From: Wukongibacter sp050859025
GTDB lineage: Bacteria > Bacillota > Clostridia > Peptostreptococcales > Caminicellaceae
Reading direction: 5' to 3'
Assembly: GCF_050859025.1 (NCBI RefSeq)
Contig: NZ_CP138200.1
Span: 5,704,001-5,768,000, forward strand
Length of the DNA stretch: 64,000 nt
Shown: positions 7,457-15,814 of the stretch, piece after piece
Layout of the letters: every line of letters begins with the position of its first letter
Numbering within the stretch: position 1 is the first letter of the stretch
Notes under the pieces: model-generated
What the model was told of the DNA's origin: nothing
The model's database searches: none
What the model saw: the letters and a program-made list of their open reading frames with translations, nothing else
Program-made: the position numbers and the translations under genes

Positions 7457-9094
7457 TTATATAGCATCTTTATTACTTAAAGCCACAAATCTATCTGCTA
7501 CTGGTGGTGCTTCTGTTCCATCGGTAATAAGCTCAACTACTAATGGTCCATTTAAATTCGAAATATTATTTTTTATATCTTCTATTTCTTCGACATTATT
7601 TATCTGTATGGATTTAATTCCTAAAGATTTAGCCATATCAGCAATTGATATTCTATCTTGAACAAATCGATTAATAGTTCTTTTATATAGATAGTTATGG
7701 CCATTGTAAACATACCCTAACATTGAATTATTAATAACGAAATATATGATTGGCATATTATATTCCTTAGCCGTAAGGATTTCAGTTCCATTCATGAAAA
7801 ATGATCCGTCCCCAACAAATACAACTATCTGCTTATTTGGATTAGCTAGATAAGTTCCCATAGAGCCTGCTATACCTGAACCCATCGCACCATAGTTAAG
7901 ACTAATTTCAAAATCCATGTCATCCTTTATCGGTAGATACTTAAATAGGAAATTCATGTATTCACCTATATCCGAAACAAAATAGGTATCCGAAGGAAGA
8001 ATGTCTACTATCCCTTCTAAGAACTGCCTTATTGATAATCCAGTGTGATTTCTTTCATAGGGTTTATTTAACATTTCTCCTCTTTCAAACTTTACATCTT
8101 TTTTCTTTGTTTCTGCAATCAGTCTTGGAACTGCAAGCTTTAAATCACAACATATTCCGATGTCTGCTTTAAAAACCTTATTGATTTCATTCTTGTCCCA
8201 ATCTATATGAATTAGCTTCCTTCCTTTTACAAGCACATCGTTGTAATTTCTAGTAGCTGATTCCCCTAAGCTTGAACCTAGTACTATTACACATGTTGCT
8301 TCATCATCTTCTACATAGCTTAAGGAAGCATTTGTACTTGAAAAACCATAGTTGCCTAAATTGAGCTTGAAATCTGTAGAAATGATACCCTTACCTTCAG
8401 GTGTCGTAATTATGGGCCAATTCAGATGTCTAGCAAGCTCTCTTATTTGAGCTGAAAGTCCTCGGCAGCCTTTTCCTACCATAATTATTCCCTTTTCTTC
8501 CTTGTCAATAATTTCTACAGCCTCTTTAATTATTTCGTCAGATTTAAACTCAATAATATTATCTTTTTTCTTATTATAGTCTATTTCATCAATTAAAGCT
8601 TCAGATATTTGTATGTCTATTGGTATTGACAAATGAACTGGACCATATGGCGGTGTCAAAGAAATGTCTATTGCTTTCTTCAATTCTATTAGAACTTCTT
8701 GCTCCTTGAGTATAGTTTTACTATATTTAGTTATAGGCTCTAATAACTTCTCTGTATCTATTTCCTGTATCGCACCTTTCCCAATTTGCCATCTATGAAC
8801 ATAACCACTAAGAACAAGAACTGGAACTTTGGATCTCATTGCATCGGCTATTCCATTAATCATATTGTTTATTCCTACTCCACCTGCTACTATGCAAACA
8901 CCTAGATTTTTAGAAATACCTGCATATTTTGCCGCAGAATAGGCGGCCCCAGCCTCATTTTTTATTATGATAGGTTGTATATCAACGTCATTTAGTGCAT
9001 CATACAAAGCACTTACCGTTCCCGCTGACATGCCAAACACATATTGAACGCCCAAATTTTCTAGAGCTTTAATTATTCTATCTGCTACTCTCAT
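7457..9094 (-). CDS. Thiamine pyrophosphate-dependent enzyme (acetolactate synthase/decarboxylase superfamily)
   Basis: A cytoplasmic enzyme of about 545 residues with the three-domain TPP fold. The N-terminal domain has the catalytic glutamate in KNEAGAAYSAAKYAG (about Glu47). The C-terminal domain has the Mg-TPP motif GDGSFFMNGTEIL...YFVINN. The family includes acetolactate synthases, benzoylformate and indolepyruvate decarboxylases; I cannot choose between them. The ATG at 9094 follows GAGGAGG by 8 nt and is preferred over GTG 9112. It lies about 230 bp downstream of the GAF gene with a hairpin between, so it may be the last gene of the c-di-GMP-controlled unit or have its own promoter. 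Confidence 0.8.
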   Translation of the reverse strand: MRVADRIIKALENLGVQYVFGMSAGTVSALYDALNDVDIQPIIIKNEAGAAYSAAKYAGISKNLGVCIVAGGVGINNMINGIADAMRSKVPVLVLSGYVHRWQIGKGAIQEIDTEKLLEPITKYSKTILKEQEVLIELKKAIDISLTPPYGPVHLSIPIDIQISEALIDEIDYNKKKDNIIEFKSDEIIKEAVEIIDKEEKGIIMVGKGCRGLSAQIRELARHLNWPIITTPEGKGIISTDFKLNLGNYGFSSTNASLSYVEDDEATCVIVLGSSLGESATRNYNDVLVKGRKLIHIDWDKNEINKVFKADIGICCDLKLAVPRLIAETKKKDVKFERGEMLNKPYERNHTGLSIRQFLEGIVDILPSDTYFVSDIGEYMNFLFKYLPIKDDMDFEISLNYGAMGSGIAGSMGTYLANPNKQIVVFVGDGSFFMNGTEILTAKEYNMPIIYFVINNSMLGYVYNGHNYLYKRTINRFVQDRISIADMAKSLGIKSIQINNVEEIEDIKNNISNLNGPLVVELITDGTEAPPVADRFVALSNKDAI

Positions 9095-9160
9095 TAAAAT
9101 TCCTCCTCGCACTTAATAATCTATTTCTCAATATGTTTTTTGTCGGAGTAAATAAATCAA

Positions 9161-9196
9161 GGGCTGTCTCAAAAAGAAATCTTATGAGTACAGCCC
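9161..9196. terminator. GGGCTGT/ACAGCCC hairpin
   Basis: Arms 9161-9167 and 9190-9196 pair, with further partial pairing inside (CTC/GAG). It lies between the GAF gene and the TPP-enzyme gene and may terminate or attenuate read-through. No strong U-tract on either strand. Confidence 0.4.
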
Positions 9197-9325
9197 CGAA
9201 GTGTTTCAAAATGAATGAATTTTGAGATTTTAAAATTTCATCAACCTGACTAGTATAGCATACATTCCAAATCCATGAAATTTCAAATAAATCAGAAATC
9301 CATCATTCCAATACAACCCTAAAAG

Positions 9326-9763
9326 CTATATTAAATAAGGCAGGTATTTTTTAACTAAAGCTTCGCATTTAACAACATGATCTTCAGTAAAATTATGTGA
9401 TTTACCTATAGATACAATTAGAATAAATCCTATTACCTCGTCTAAATTAATAACTGGTATCATCATAAGACTTTCTATATTAAATGAAAGAATCACATCG
9501 GTTGTACGTTTATCCTCTCTAGTATTTAAGATAACAACAGTCTTTTTTGAATTAACTCCTTCTTGTAATATACGATCATCTTCTATGTATACAGGGTTTT
9601 GTCCATGAGCATTTTGCCACTGCTCAATGTCAATCTCTCCAATATTGGTTTTATATATGGGATTAATCCTTCCATCTTGAATTCTATGAAATCCAATGTC
9701 GTCCACATTTGTTACCTTGTGTATTTCTTTAAATAAGTTATCTAATTCTTTTTGATTAATCAT
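9326..9763 (-). CDS. GAF-domain protein
   Basis: A soluble protein of about 145 residues consisting of one GAF-like sensory domain: FHRIQDGRINPIY early, then IESLMMIPVINLDEVIGFILIV (about residues 99-120), which is the core strand region. Ligand unknown. The ATG at 9763 follows GAGGTGG and lies 13 bp after the STAS-like gene, so both share the riboswitch-controlled transcript. It has no effector domain and must act through a partner, perhaps the STAS-like protein. Confidence 0.7.
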   Translation of the reverse strand: MINQKELDNLFKEIHKVTNVDDIGFHRIQDGRINPIYKTNIGEIDIEQWQNAHGQNPVYIEDDRILQEGVNSKKTVVILNTREDKRTTDVILSFNIESLMMIPVINLDEVIGFILIVSIGKSHNFTEDHVVKCEALVKKYLPYLI

Positions 9764-9776
9764 ATTCCACCTCAAT

Positions 9777-10166
9777 CTAAAATCCTTGATCTTTTAGCCA
9801 ATCTCTTGCTTCTTTTTCAGATGTAAATGGCATTGGTTCCATTGCAGTTCCACCAGTTCTTTTCATTTGCATTTTTGTTATAGCACTGGCCACAATTATA
9901 GCAGCACTTTGTAGACCTTTTCCAATCTTCCACATTACATGATTACTTAACTCTTCTACAACATTGGATGTCTTATACTCCCTTAAATCACTGATAACAG
10001 CCCATGATTTTACAGCTCTAAGCTGAGGCATTACCTTGGTTTCATAATCCTTATGAAATCTTTCCACGTCTTCTTTCTTCCAAAGACCTATCGGAGTCTC
10101 CTTAACAATTTTTCCCGATTTGTCAATTTCAATCGTATACTTTCCCATAGAATCTTTAATTATCAT
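9777..10166 (-). CDS. STAS/SpoIIAA-like protein
   Basis: About 129 residues in an alternating beta/alpha pattern like STAS or SpoIIAA-like domains: GKYTIEIDKSGKIV, then AVISDLREYK (about residue 58), then AAIIVASAITKMQMKR. The ATG at 10166 follows AAAGGAGG by 9 nt and is preferred over the longer reading. It is the first gene behind the c-di-GMP-I riboswitch. Role in signalling is inferred from the fold and from the adjacent GAF gene. Confidence 0.6.
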   Translation of the reverse strand: MIIKDSMGKYTIEIDKSGKIVKETPIGLWKKEDVERFHKDYETKVMPQLRAVKSWAVISDLREYKTSNVVEELSNHVMWKIGKGLQSAAIIVASAITKMQMKRTGGTAMEPMPFTSEKEARDWLKDQGF

Positions 10167-10189
10167 ATAAATTCCTCCTTTTTTTTTTA

Positions 10190-10226
10190 AAATAAAAAAG
10201 CAATCTATTATCGCTATAGATTTGCC
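10190..10226 (-). terminator. Expression-platform terminator of the c-di-GMP riboswitch
   Basis: On the minus strand, GCAAATCTAT pairs with ATAGATTGC and is followed by TTTTTTATTT, just before the ribosome binding site of the STAS-like gene. This is a standard transcription-termination platform for the aptamer upstream. Confidence 0.75.
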
Positions 10227-10344
10227 TTTAATCACTAACTCATAAGATATTAAGATAAATTCATAGATATCACAATTATTCCTTAGAGCATAATTTTTCT
10301 CATAAGAATAATCATAATAAATAGTATTTATCTATATCAATATG

Positions 10345-10432
10345 TTTCGGCAACCTGGCAATCTTAGGATAATATTCCTTTAGACCCATAGCTTTGCGTC
10401 CTTACCTTTCAGTAAGTTTGCTATTATCGACA
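10345..10432 (-). promoter_or_regulatory. c-di-GMP-I (GEMM) riboswitch aptamer
   Basis: Minus-strand reading contains GCAAACTTACTGAAAGGTAA, then GGACGCAAAGC, then ATGGGTCTAAAGG, and closes with CCAGGTTGCCG. These are the conserved GEMM P2 tetraloop, the linker and the P3 receptor. It controls the STAS-like and GAF genes, and perhaps the TPP enzyme, through the terminator at 10190-10226. Confidence 0.9.
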
Positions 10433-10554
10433 TAATTATTTTCTTGTCAATAGTAATAATATCGCATTAATAGACATTTTTCAATTCAATATTATACTAT
10501 TTACGCATTTTTTACACTTTTTAACTAAAAAATATTTCTTTTATCATAAAAAAA

Positions 10555-10576
10555 GCAGATCAAATCAATGATCTGC
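10555..10576 (-). terminator. Terminator of the nitroreductase gene
   Basis: GCAGATCA/TGATCTGC hairpin with a 6-nt loop, followed on the minus strand by TTTTTTTATG. It belongs to the short 'aacaggtca...tgacctgtt'-like hairpin family seen elsewhere in the window. Confidence 0.8.
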
Positions 10577-10598
10577 TCAATTGTCCGCATAATTGAAA

Positions 10599-11198
10599 TT
10601 ATTTAAATATTTTTATACGCTCTTCTATTGGCATAAATTCCTTATCTCCAGCAGGAGCTATTGGCTTGCCAAATGGCATCTGTGCCGATATTCTCCAATT
10701 ATTCGGTACATTCCATTGTTTCTTTATCTCATCCTCAATCAATTCATTATAATGCTGCAGTGATGCTCCCAATCCCTCTATTTCCAATGAAGTCCAAACT
10801 ATAAATTGAAGCATACCAGAGGACTGCTGAGACCAAATTGGAAAATTATCTTTATATGCAGCAAACTTTTCTTGAAGTGCTTGAACAGTACTCATATCCT
10901 CAAAGAATAAAACTGTGCCATATCCGTTACGAAATGAATTGATTTTTTCTTCAGTGGCAGCAAACTTATCCTCTGGTACAATTTTCCTTAGACTCTCTTT
11001 TGTAATATCCCATAACCTATCATGGTCTTCTCCGAATAGAACAACAACCCTTCCATTTTGAGAGTTAAATGCAGAAGGAGTATACTTTACAGCATCCTCT
11101 ATCACTTCTTGAATTCTTTCATCTGAAACTGTTGTTTCTTTACTAATTCCGTATATGCTTCTTCTGTTTTCTATAGCGGTATAAAAATCTTTTATCAT
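10599..11198 (-). CDS. Nitroreductase family protein
   Basis: A 199-residue FMN-dependent oxidoreductase: IENRRSIYGIS at the N-terminus binds the FMN phosphate, and SAFNSQNGRVVVL and GLGASLQHYN are typical of the YdfN-type branch. It probably reduces nitro or quinone compounds with NAD(P)H. ATG 11198 follows a GGAAGG site. It is preceded by a GEMM-like aptamer with terminator (11312-11430), suggesting past or present c-di-GMP control. Confidence 0.88.
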   Translation of the reverse strand: MIKDFYTAIENRRSIYGISKETTVSDERIQEVIEDAVKYTPSAFNSQNGRVVVLFGEDHDRLWDITKESLRKIVPEDKFAATEEKINSFRNGYGTVLFFEDMSTVQALQEKFAAYKDNFPIWSQQSSGMLQFIVWTSLEIEGLGASLQHYNELIEDEIKKQWNVPNNWRISAQMPFGKPIAPAGDKEFMPIEERIKIFK

Positions 11199-11311
11199 TT
11201 AAAATCATCCTTCCCAGATTTATTAAAATTTTCTCAATTATTATCTGTATTTATATTTTATTTACCCAATTTACCTTTCATTAAAATACCTATTTGATAT
11301 TTATTTTCATA

Positions 11312-11345
11312 ATCAAAAAAACAGAGCAAATTAATGATCTGTTTT
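11312..11345 (-). terminator. Leader terminator upstream of the nitroreductase
   Basis: On the minus strand, AACAGATCATTAATTTGCTCTGTT-like pairing (ACAGA...TCTGT) is followed by TTTTTTTG. It follows the aptamer-like sequence at 11350-11430 directly and belongs to the same hairpin family as 10555-10576. Confidence 0.65.
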
Positions 11346-11349
11346 TTTA

Positions 11350-11430
11350 ATCTATTCCCCTATACTATTTTTTACCACCTATAGCTTTGTGTCCTTATCT
11401 TTCGACAAGTTTACCCTTATCGCTTTATCA
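11350..11430 (-). promoter_or_regulatory. Degenerate c-di-GMP-I riboswitch-like leader
   Basis: The 5' half matches GEMM (GGTAAACTTGTCGAAAGATA, then AGGACACAAAGC, with A for G in the usual ACGCAAAGC). The 3' half lacks the usual P3 and the GGTTGCCG closing segment; instead it runs into the terminator at 11312-11345. It is upstream of the nitroreductase. Either a diverged aptamer or a decayed copy of the one at 10345-10432. Confidence 0.55.
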
Positions 11431-11580
11431 ATTTATCAATTTTTTTACTATTTACATCAATTTCTATTATGAACAATTTCTTATCATTTTTCCACGTTTT
11501 CTTAAAAATTAATAAATAATTATTCACGATCTAGTCATAAAAACTCCTTAACCAAACTAAATTCTTGCCTTCCTTAGTAC

Positions 11581-12099
11581 TTACTCAAAATCTTTAAAAA
11601 GCTTACTAGTTTGTATTCCTTCATTGTTCTGATATTTGCCACTTGAGTACTTTTCAAAATCTCCTTGAATTGTATGATAATATATTTGGCAAATTTCTAC
11701 CTCAGGATAAATCCTTATAGGTTGTATACAATGTATCTCTAATGTCCAATATCCGCTAAAGCCAACGTCTCCAAATCCAGCTGTAACATGAATATATAGT
11801 CCAAGCCTTCCAATTGAGGATCGTCCTTCAAGCATTGGTACATAATTTTCTGTTTTTGTATACTCAAGGGTTCTACCTAAATACAATTTCCCAGGTTCTA
11901 AAACTAAACCTTCCGGGGCAATTATGATTTTTTTTGATCTATTATCCTTTTTCATATCTAGAATTTTTTCCTCATAAATTATTAATTCATTATGCAATCT
12001 CAAGTTATAGCTGTTTGGATTTAGTTGTTTGTCACTGAAAGGCTGGATAAATATATCTTTTCCAATTCGGTCCTTTATTTCTCTTCCTGATAAAATCAC
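11581..12099 (-). CDS. dcd: dCTP deaminase
   Basis: A 172-residue trimeric enzyme that deaminates dCTP to dUTP (or dUMP in bifunctional forms) for dTTP synthesis. The family signature is EGRSSIGRLGLYIHVTAGFGD in outline at about residues 90-110, followed by SGYWTLEI; the N-terminal MILSGREI and NPNSYNLRL are typical. It starts 32 bp after nrdJ on the same strand, so nucleotide reduction and pyrimidine supply are co-expressed, presumably from the NrdR-box promoter. Confidence 0.9.
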   Translation of the reverse strand: MILSGREIKDRIGKDIFIQPFSDKQLNPNSYNLRLHNELIIYEEKILDMKKDNRSKKIIIAPEGLVLEPGKLYLGRTLEYTKTENYVPMLEGRSSIGRLGLYIHVTAGFGDVGFSGYWTLEIHCIQPIRIYPEVEICQIYYHTIQGDFEKYSSGKYQNNEGIQTSKLFKDFE

Positions 12100-12131
12100 A
12101 TTTTTTCCCCCTTTGTAGGCTCTTCTATATA

Positions 12132-14699
12132 TTAACTACACCCAGTAGTACTGCCACAATTTAGACAAATATGGCAGGTTCCATTAGGAACCATTGAAGT
12201 ACTTCCACAGTTTGAACAAGTGACTTCTCTATACCCTTTAGGTGCTGTTGCTTCTCGATCTATTGCGGCTGCTAATTCCATTTCTCTTTTAAATTTCATT
12301 TCTTCATATTTTTCTTTAAGATTTTTAGCAAAGTCTAAAAGCTCAATATAGGACATATCCTCTAAGCCCTTTGCTCCATTTCCCTTAGATGAATTCAATG
12401 GCTGGCTTGCTTTACACCCATCTCTATAAAGGGCTATACATTTTACTCCAAGCTCCCATGATTTTATATGGACATTTTCAAAGTCTCCTATTGATGCACT
12501 TCTCGGTAAATTAACTGTCTTGCTTATAGCTCCTGATACAAGAGGCGTTAGCGCTGCAACGTATTTAACGTGTCCCATAGGCTCTATAGATCTTTTACCT
12601 GTTCCACAGATATTTGCTGTATCAAATATTTTATAATGATCTTTCTTTAGATGGGGAGCCCCTTCAATTTTTCCGTCGGAAACTTTTTCAAAGGTATATC
12701 CATTCTCTGTTACCCTTTCTTTCCTTAATACATAGTTCTCAATATCGCTAATCTGCTCAGAGCTATAATCAAGCCTTTGAAGGGCATATTTGATATATGG
12801 ATTTACTATCTGCATAAATCCTCCACCTACCAATTTTTTATATACCACATGGGCAAAGAAAGGCTCAATACTTGTGGTTGTACAATCCATAGCCAAAGAT
12901 ATAGTACCCGTTGGTGCTACAACTGATACCTGTGCATTTCTATATCCATACTTTTCACCGGATTCTATAGCCTGCAGCCATACCTTCTTTAGTGTATCAC
13001 TTAAATCCTTAAACCCATCAGAATCTAATAGACCATGATCTACAATTTGAGGCTTATAATCTAGGTTCTCAAAGGGATTATTTAGGGCACCTGCGGCACG
13101 GCAATGATTTCTTAAAACCTTAAGCATATGCTCTTTATTTATTTCATACCTTGGAAATACCCCTACTTTCTTAGCCATTAAAGATGACACATAATATGAC
13201 TGACCTGTAATAATTCCCATTAATGCTGCTCCAATGGCCCTTGCTTCATCGGAATCGTAGGGATGAGCCATCATCATGTGGAGGGCACCTGTATTTGCAA
13301 TGCCAAGTCCCGTTGTTCTAAAATAATGGCTTCTCCTCGCTATATCTGATGTTGGGAATTGTCCCCAATGAATCGTTGCTTCAAGAATTATTTGAACTAG
13401 TGTTATAGTATGTAAAAATCCTTCGATATCAAATTCATTTTTTTCATAATCATAAAATTCAACTGAATTAATACTTGCTAAGTTACAGGCTGTATCATTC
13501 AGAAAATGATATTCACTGCATGGATTTGACGCCTCTATATTTTCCACACTTCCATCTTCCCCCATAGGACAAGTATTCCATGAATTTATAGTATCATGAA
13601 ATTGTGGAGCAGGATCAGCACATCTCCATGATGCGTAATTAAATTCCTTCCATAATTCCTTAGCGTTAGTTGTAGCATCTACGCTTGAATCAGCTCTTCC
13701 TTTTAGACTCCAAGAAGTATCTGATTCCGTCCCCATTACTTTCCTCATAAATTCATGGGTAAATCTCACTGAATTGTTTGAATTTTGACCAGATACGGTT
13801 TCATAGGCCTCTCCATTGAAATCAATGTCATAGCCCATCTTACCTAGGGCAGCTACTTTGTCCTCTTCCACTGCTTTCCATCTTACGAACTCATAAATTT
13901 CAGGATGATCTGCATCTAGACAAACAATTTTTGCTGCTCTTCTAGTCGTTCCTCCACTCTTTATAGCTCCAGCATTTCTATCAAATACTTTTAAAAAGCT
14001 CATTAGCCCCGAAGAGGTTCCTCCACCAGAAAGCCTTTCTCCCCTAGACCTAAGGGAGCTAAAGTTCGTGCCAGTTCCCGAACCATGCTTGAATAGCCTC
14101 GTTTCCGTTACTAGTTGATCTGAGATCGACTTTTCTCCTAACAGAGAATCATTAATACTCGTTATAAAACAAGCACTTCCCTGGGTTCTGGTATATCCAT
14201 CCTCGGACATTACTACCTTATCCTTCTCTATATCATAATAGCAGTGACCCTCGGCTTCCTTATTAATTCCATAGGATCTCTTCAGTCCTGTATTAAACCA
14301 CTGTGGACTATTTGGAGCAAATTTTTGAGACAGCATCATATAGACAGTTTCATCATAAAATATATCTTTACTATGTTCATCAAGTAAACCCTCTGACAAT
14401 GCACTTGCTGTCCAAAATTCTACTAAACGGTGTATTACTTCCTTTAATGATCTTTCGTAACCATATTCATTAGGAACACCTGCCCTTCTAAAGTATTTAC
14501 TTGCTATTATATCGCAGGCATTTTGACTGTAGTTTGTTGGGAATTCTAGATTTCTCATATCACATAGGTTTTTTCCTGTTTTATAATCAAATAGCTTTAC
14601 ATCTACTTGCTTCCAATCAAAAAGATCATAAACCCTTATATGAGGATTATCTTCTAAATCCTTAGTATAGTATCTTTTGACAAGGTTCTTTAGCTCCAT
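12132..14699 (-). CDS. nrdJ: Adenosylcobalamin-dependent (class II) ribonucleotide reductase
   Basis: An 855-residue enzyme that makes deoxyribonucleotides using B12, independent of oxygen. Conserved segments include FKHGSGTGTNFSSLRSRGE (about residue 202), NPCSEYHFLNDTACNLASIN (active-site region, about residue 393), VAPTGTISLAMDCTTTSIEP (about residue 605) and a C-terminal cysteine cluster CSNCGS...CHICLNCGS that resembles the zinc-ribbon tail of clostridial NrdJ. ATG 14699 follows GGAGAG. It heads an operon with dcd. The promoter carries two NrdR boxes. Confidence 0.95.
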   Translation of the reverse strand: MELKNLVKRYYTKDLEDNPHIRVYDLFDWKQVDVKLFDYKTGKNLCDMRNLEFPTNYSQNACDIIASKYFRRAGVPNEYGYERSLKEVIHRLVEFWTASALSEGLLDEHSKDIFYDETVYMMLSQKFAPNSPQWFNTGLKRSYGINKEAEGHCYYDIEKDKVVMSEDGYTRTQGSACFITSINDSLLGEKSISDQLVTETRLFKHGSGTGTNFSSLRSRGERLSGGGTSSGLMSFLKVFDRNAGAIKSGGTTRRAAKIVCLDADHPEIYEFVRWKAVEEDKVAALGKMGYDIDFNGEAYETVSGQNSNNSVRFTHEFMRKVMGTESDTSWSLKGRADSSVDATTNAKELWKEFNYASWRCADPAPQFHDTINSWNTCPMGEDGSVENIEASNPCSEYHFLNDTACNLASINSVEFYDYEKNEFDIEGFLHTITLVQIILEATIHWGQFPTSDIARRSHYFRTTGLGIANTGALHMMMAHPYDSDEARAIGAALMGIITGQSYYVSSLMAKKVGVFPRYEINKEHMLKVLRNHCRAAGALNNPFENLDYKPQIVDHGLLDSDGFKDLSDTLKKVWLQAIESGEKYGYRNAQVSVVAPTGTISLAMDCTTTSIEPFFAHVVYKKLVGGGFMQIVNPYIKYALQRLDYSSEQISDIENYVLRKERVTENGYTFEKVSDGKIEGAPHLKKDHYKIFDTANICGTGKRSIEPMGHVKYVAALTPLVSGAISKTVNLPRSASIGDFENVHIKSWELGVKCIALYRDGCKASQPLNSSKGNGAKGLEDMSYIELLDFAKNLKEKYEEMKFKREMELAAAIDREATAPKGYREVTCSNCGSTSMVPNGTCHICLNCGSTTGCS

Positions 14700-14739
14700 G
14701 AAGATATCTCTCCTTTTTTACATTTTCACTTTTTACACC

Positions 14740-14797
14740 ATACAATATATAGTACCCGTAACTCATAAACAATAACCATAAATACTATATAATGTTT
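14740..14797 (-). promoter_or_regulatory. nrdJ promoter with two NrdR boxes
   Basis: Box 1 ATACAATATATAGTAC (14740-14755) and box 2 ATACTATATAATGTTT (14782-14797) match the NrdR consensus ACACWATATATWGTGT at 13 and 11 of 16 positions. Their starts are 42 bp apart, four helical turns. On the minus strand a promoter TTGTTT (14767-14772), 17 bp, TATATT (14744-14749) lies between and over them, so NrdR binding would block RNA polymerase. Confidence 0.7.
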
Positions 14798-15129
14798 TTC
14801 GATATCGTGTCTATTATTATATAGTATTTAAATTTTCTTTTCATTATATTTTATGAAAAATTTCAATATTAGGCTTGTAGAACTACATGTGAGTTTTAGA
14901 AGAATAGATACTTTATATTCCACAGCTTTAAGCTCAATCTACTTGATAGGTCAGATTAATTTAACTCCACTATTCAATGCAATAAATTTCAAGCTCTTAA
15001 GAGATATTAATATTTGTGATAGTTTTGTGATGAACCTATGATAAAAAAATGAATTTTATATACCTTAATACTGTTTTTTTACTTTCTATGCTATGATAAG
15101 CTTAAGAATAATTTGAGGAGCGAAATGAT

Positions 15130-15813
15130 ATGCAGGGCTTAAAAATTTTAATTGTTGATGATGAGATAAAAATGCGTCAGGTTATTAAAATATATCTTGA
15201 AAAAGAAGGCTACATTGTTAAAGAAGCTGAGAATGGTAAAGAAGCATTAAAAAGATTCGATGAAGATAAATTTTCTTTAATATTATTAGATATTATGATG
15301 CCTAAAGTAGATGGTTGGACTGTCTGCCGCAAAATTCGCGAGGAATCTACTGTGCCTATAATAATGTTAACAGCAAGAAGTGAAGAATATGATAAACTTT
15401 TTGGCTTTGAGCTTGGTGTAGATGATTATATAACCAAGCCCTTTAGTCCTAAGGAAATGGTAGCAAGAATTAAAGCTGTATTAAAACGCAGCAATAGTGA
15501 TAATAGAATACATACTAATATTTTAAAAATCGGAGCTATAGAAATAAAGCCTATGTCTAAGCAGGTTTTTCTAGAGAAAAATGAATTATCTCTCACCCCA
15601 AAGGAGTTCGATTTATTAAATTTTCTTCTAAATAATCCTGAAATAGTATATTCTAGGGAGCAATTATTAAATCAAGTCTGGGGGTACGATTTCGTCGGAG
15701 ACTTACGTACAGTTGATACTCATATAAAACAGCTAAGGGAGAAGCTTGGAAGCTATAAAAAATATATCCATACGGTTTGGGGAACAGGATACAGATTGAA
15801 GGTAGGAGAATAA
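15130..15813 (+). CDS. OmpR/PhoB-family response regulator
   Basis: A 227-residue regulator. The receiver domain (about 1-120) has the acidic pair DDE, phospho-acceptor Asp54 in LLDIMMPKVDGW, and Lys in ITKPFSPKE. A winged-helix DNA-binding domain follows (about 130-225, ending in TVWGTGYRLKVGE). ATG 15130 follows TTGAGGAG. It is 1 bp from the sensor kinase gene. Likely target: the neighbouring MacAB-type efflux operon, which it faces. Confidence 0.92.
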   Translation: MQGLKILIVDDEIKMRQVIKIYLEKEGYIVKEAENGKEALKRFDEDKFSLILLDIMMPKVDGWTVCRKIREESTVPIIMLTARSEEYDKLFGFELGVDDYITKPFSPKEMVARIKAVLKRSNSDNRIHTNILKIGAIEIKPMSKQVFLEKNELSLTPKEFDLLNFLLNNPEIVYSREQLLNQVWGYDFVGDLRTVDTHIKQLREKLGSYKKYIHTVWGTGYRLKVGE

Positions 15814-15814
15814 T

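Noticed and set aside
14853..15041. A 62-codon plus-strand frame between nrdJ and the response regulator
   Set aside because: No ribosome binding site and no family resemblance; treated as intergenic sequence.
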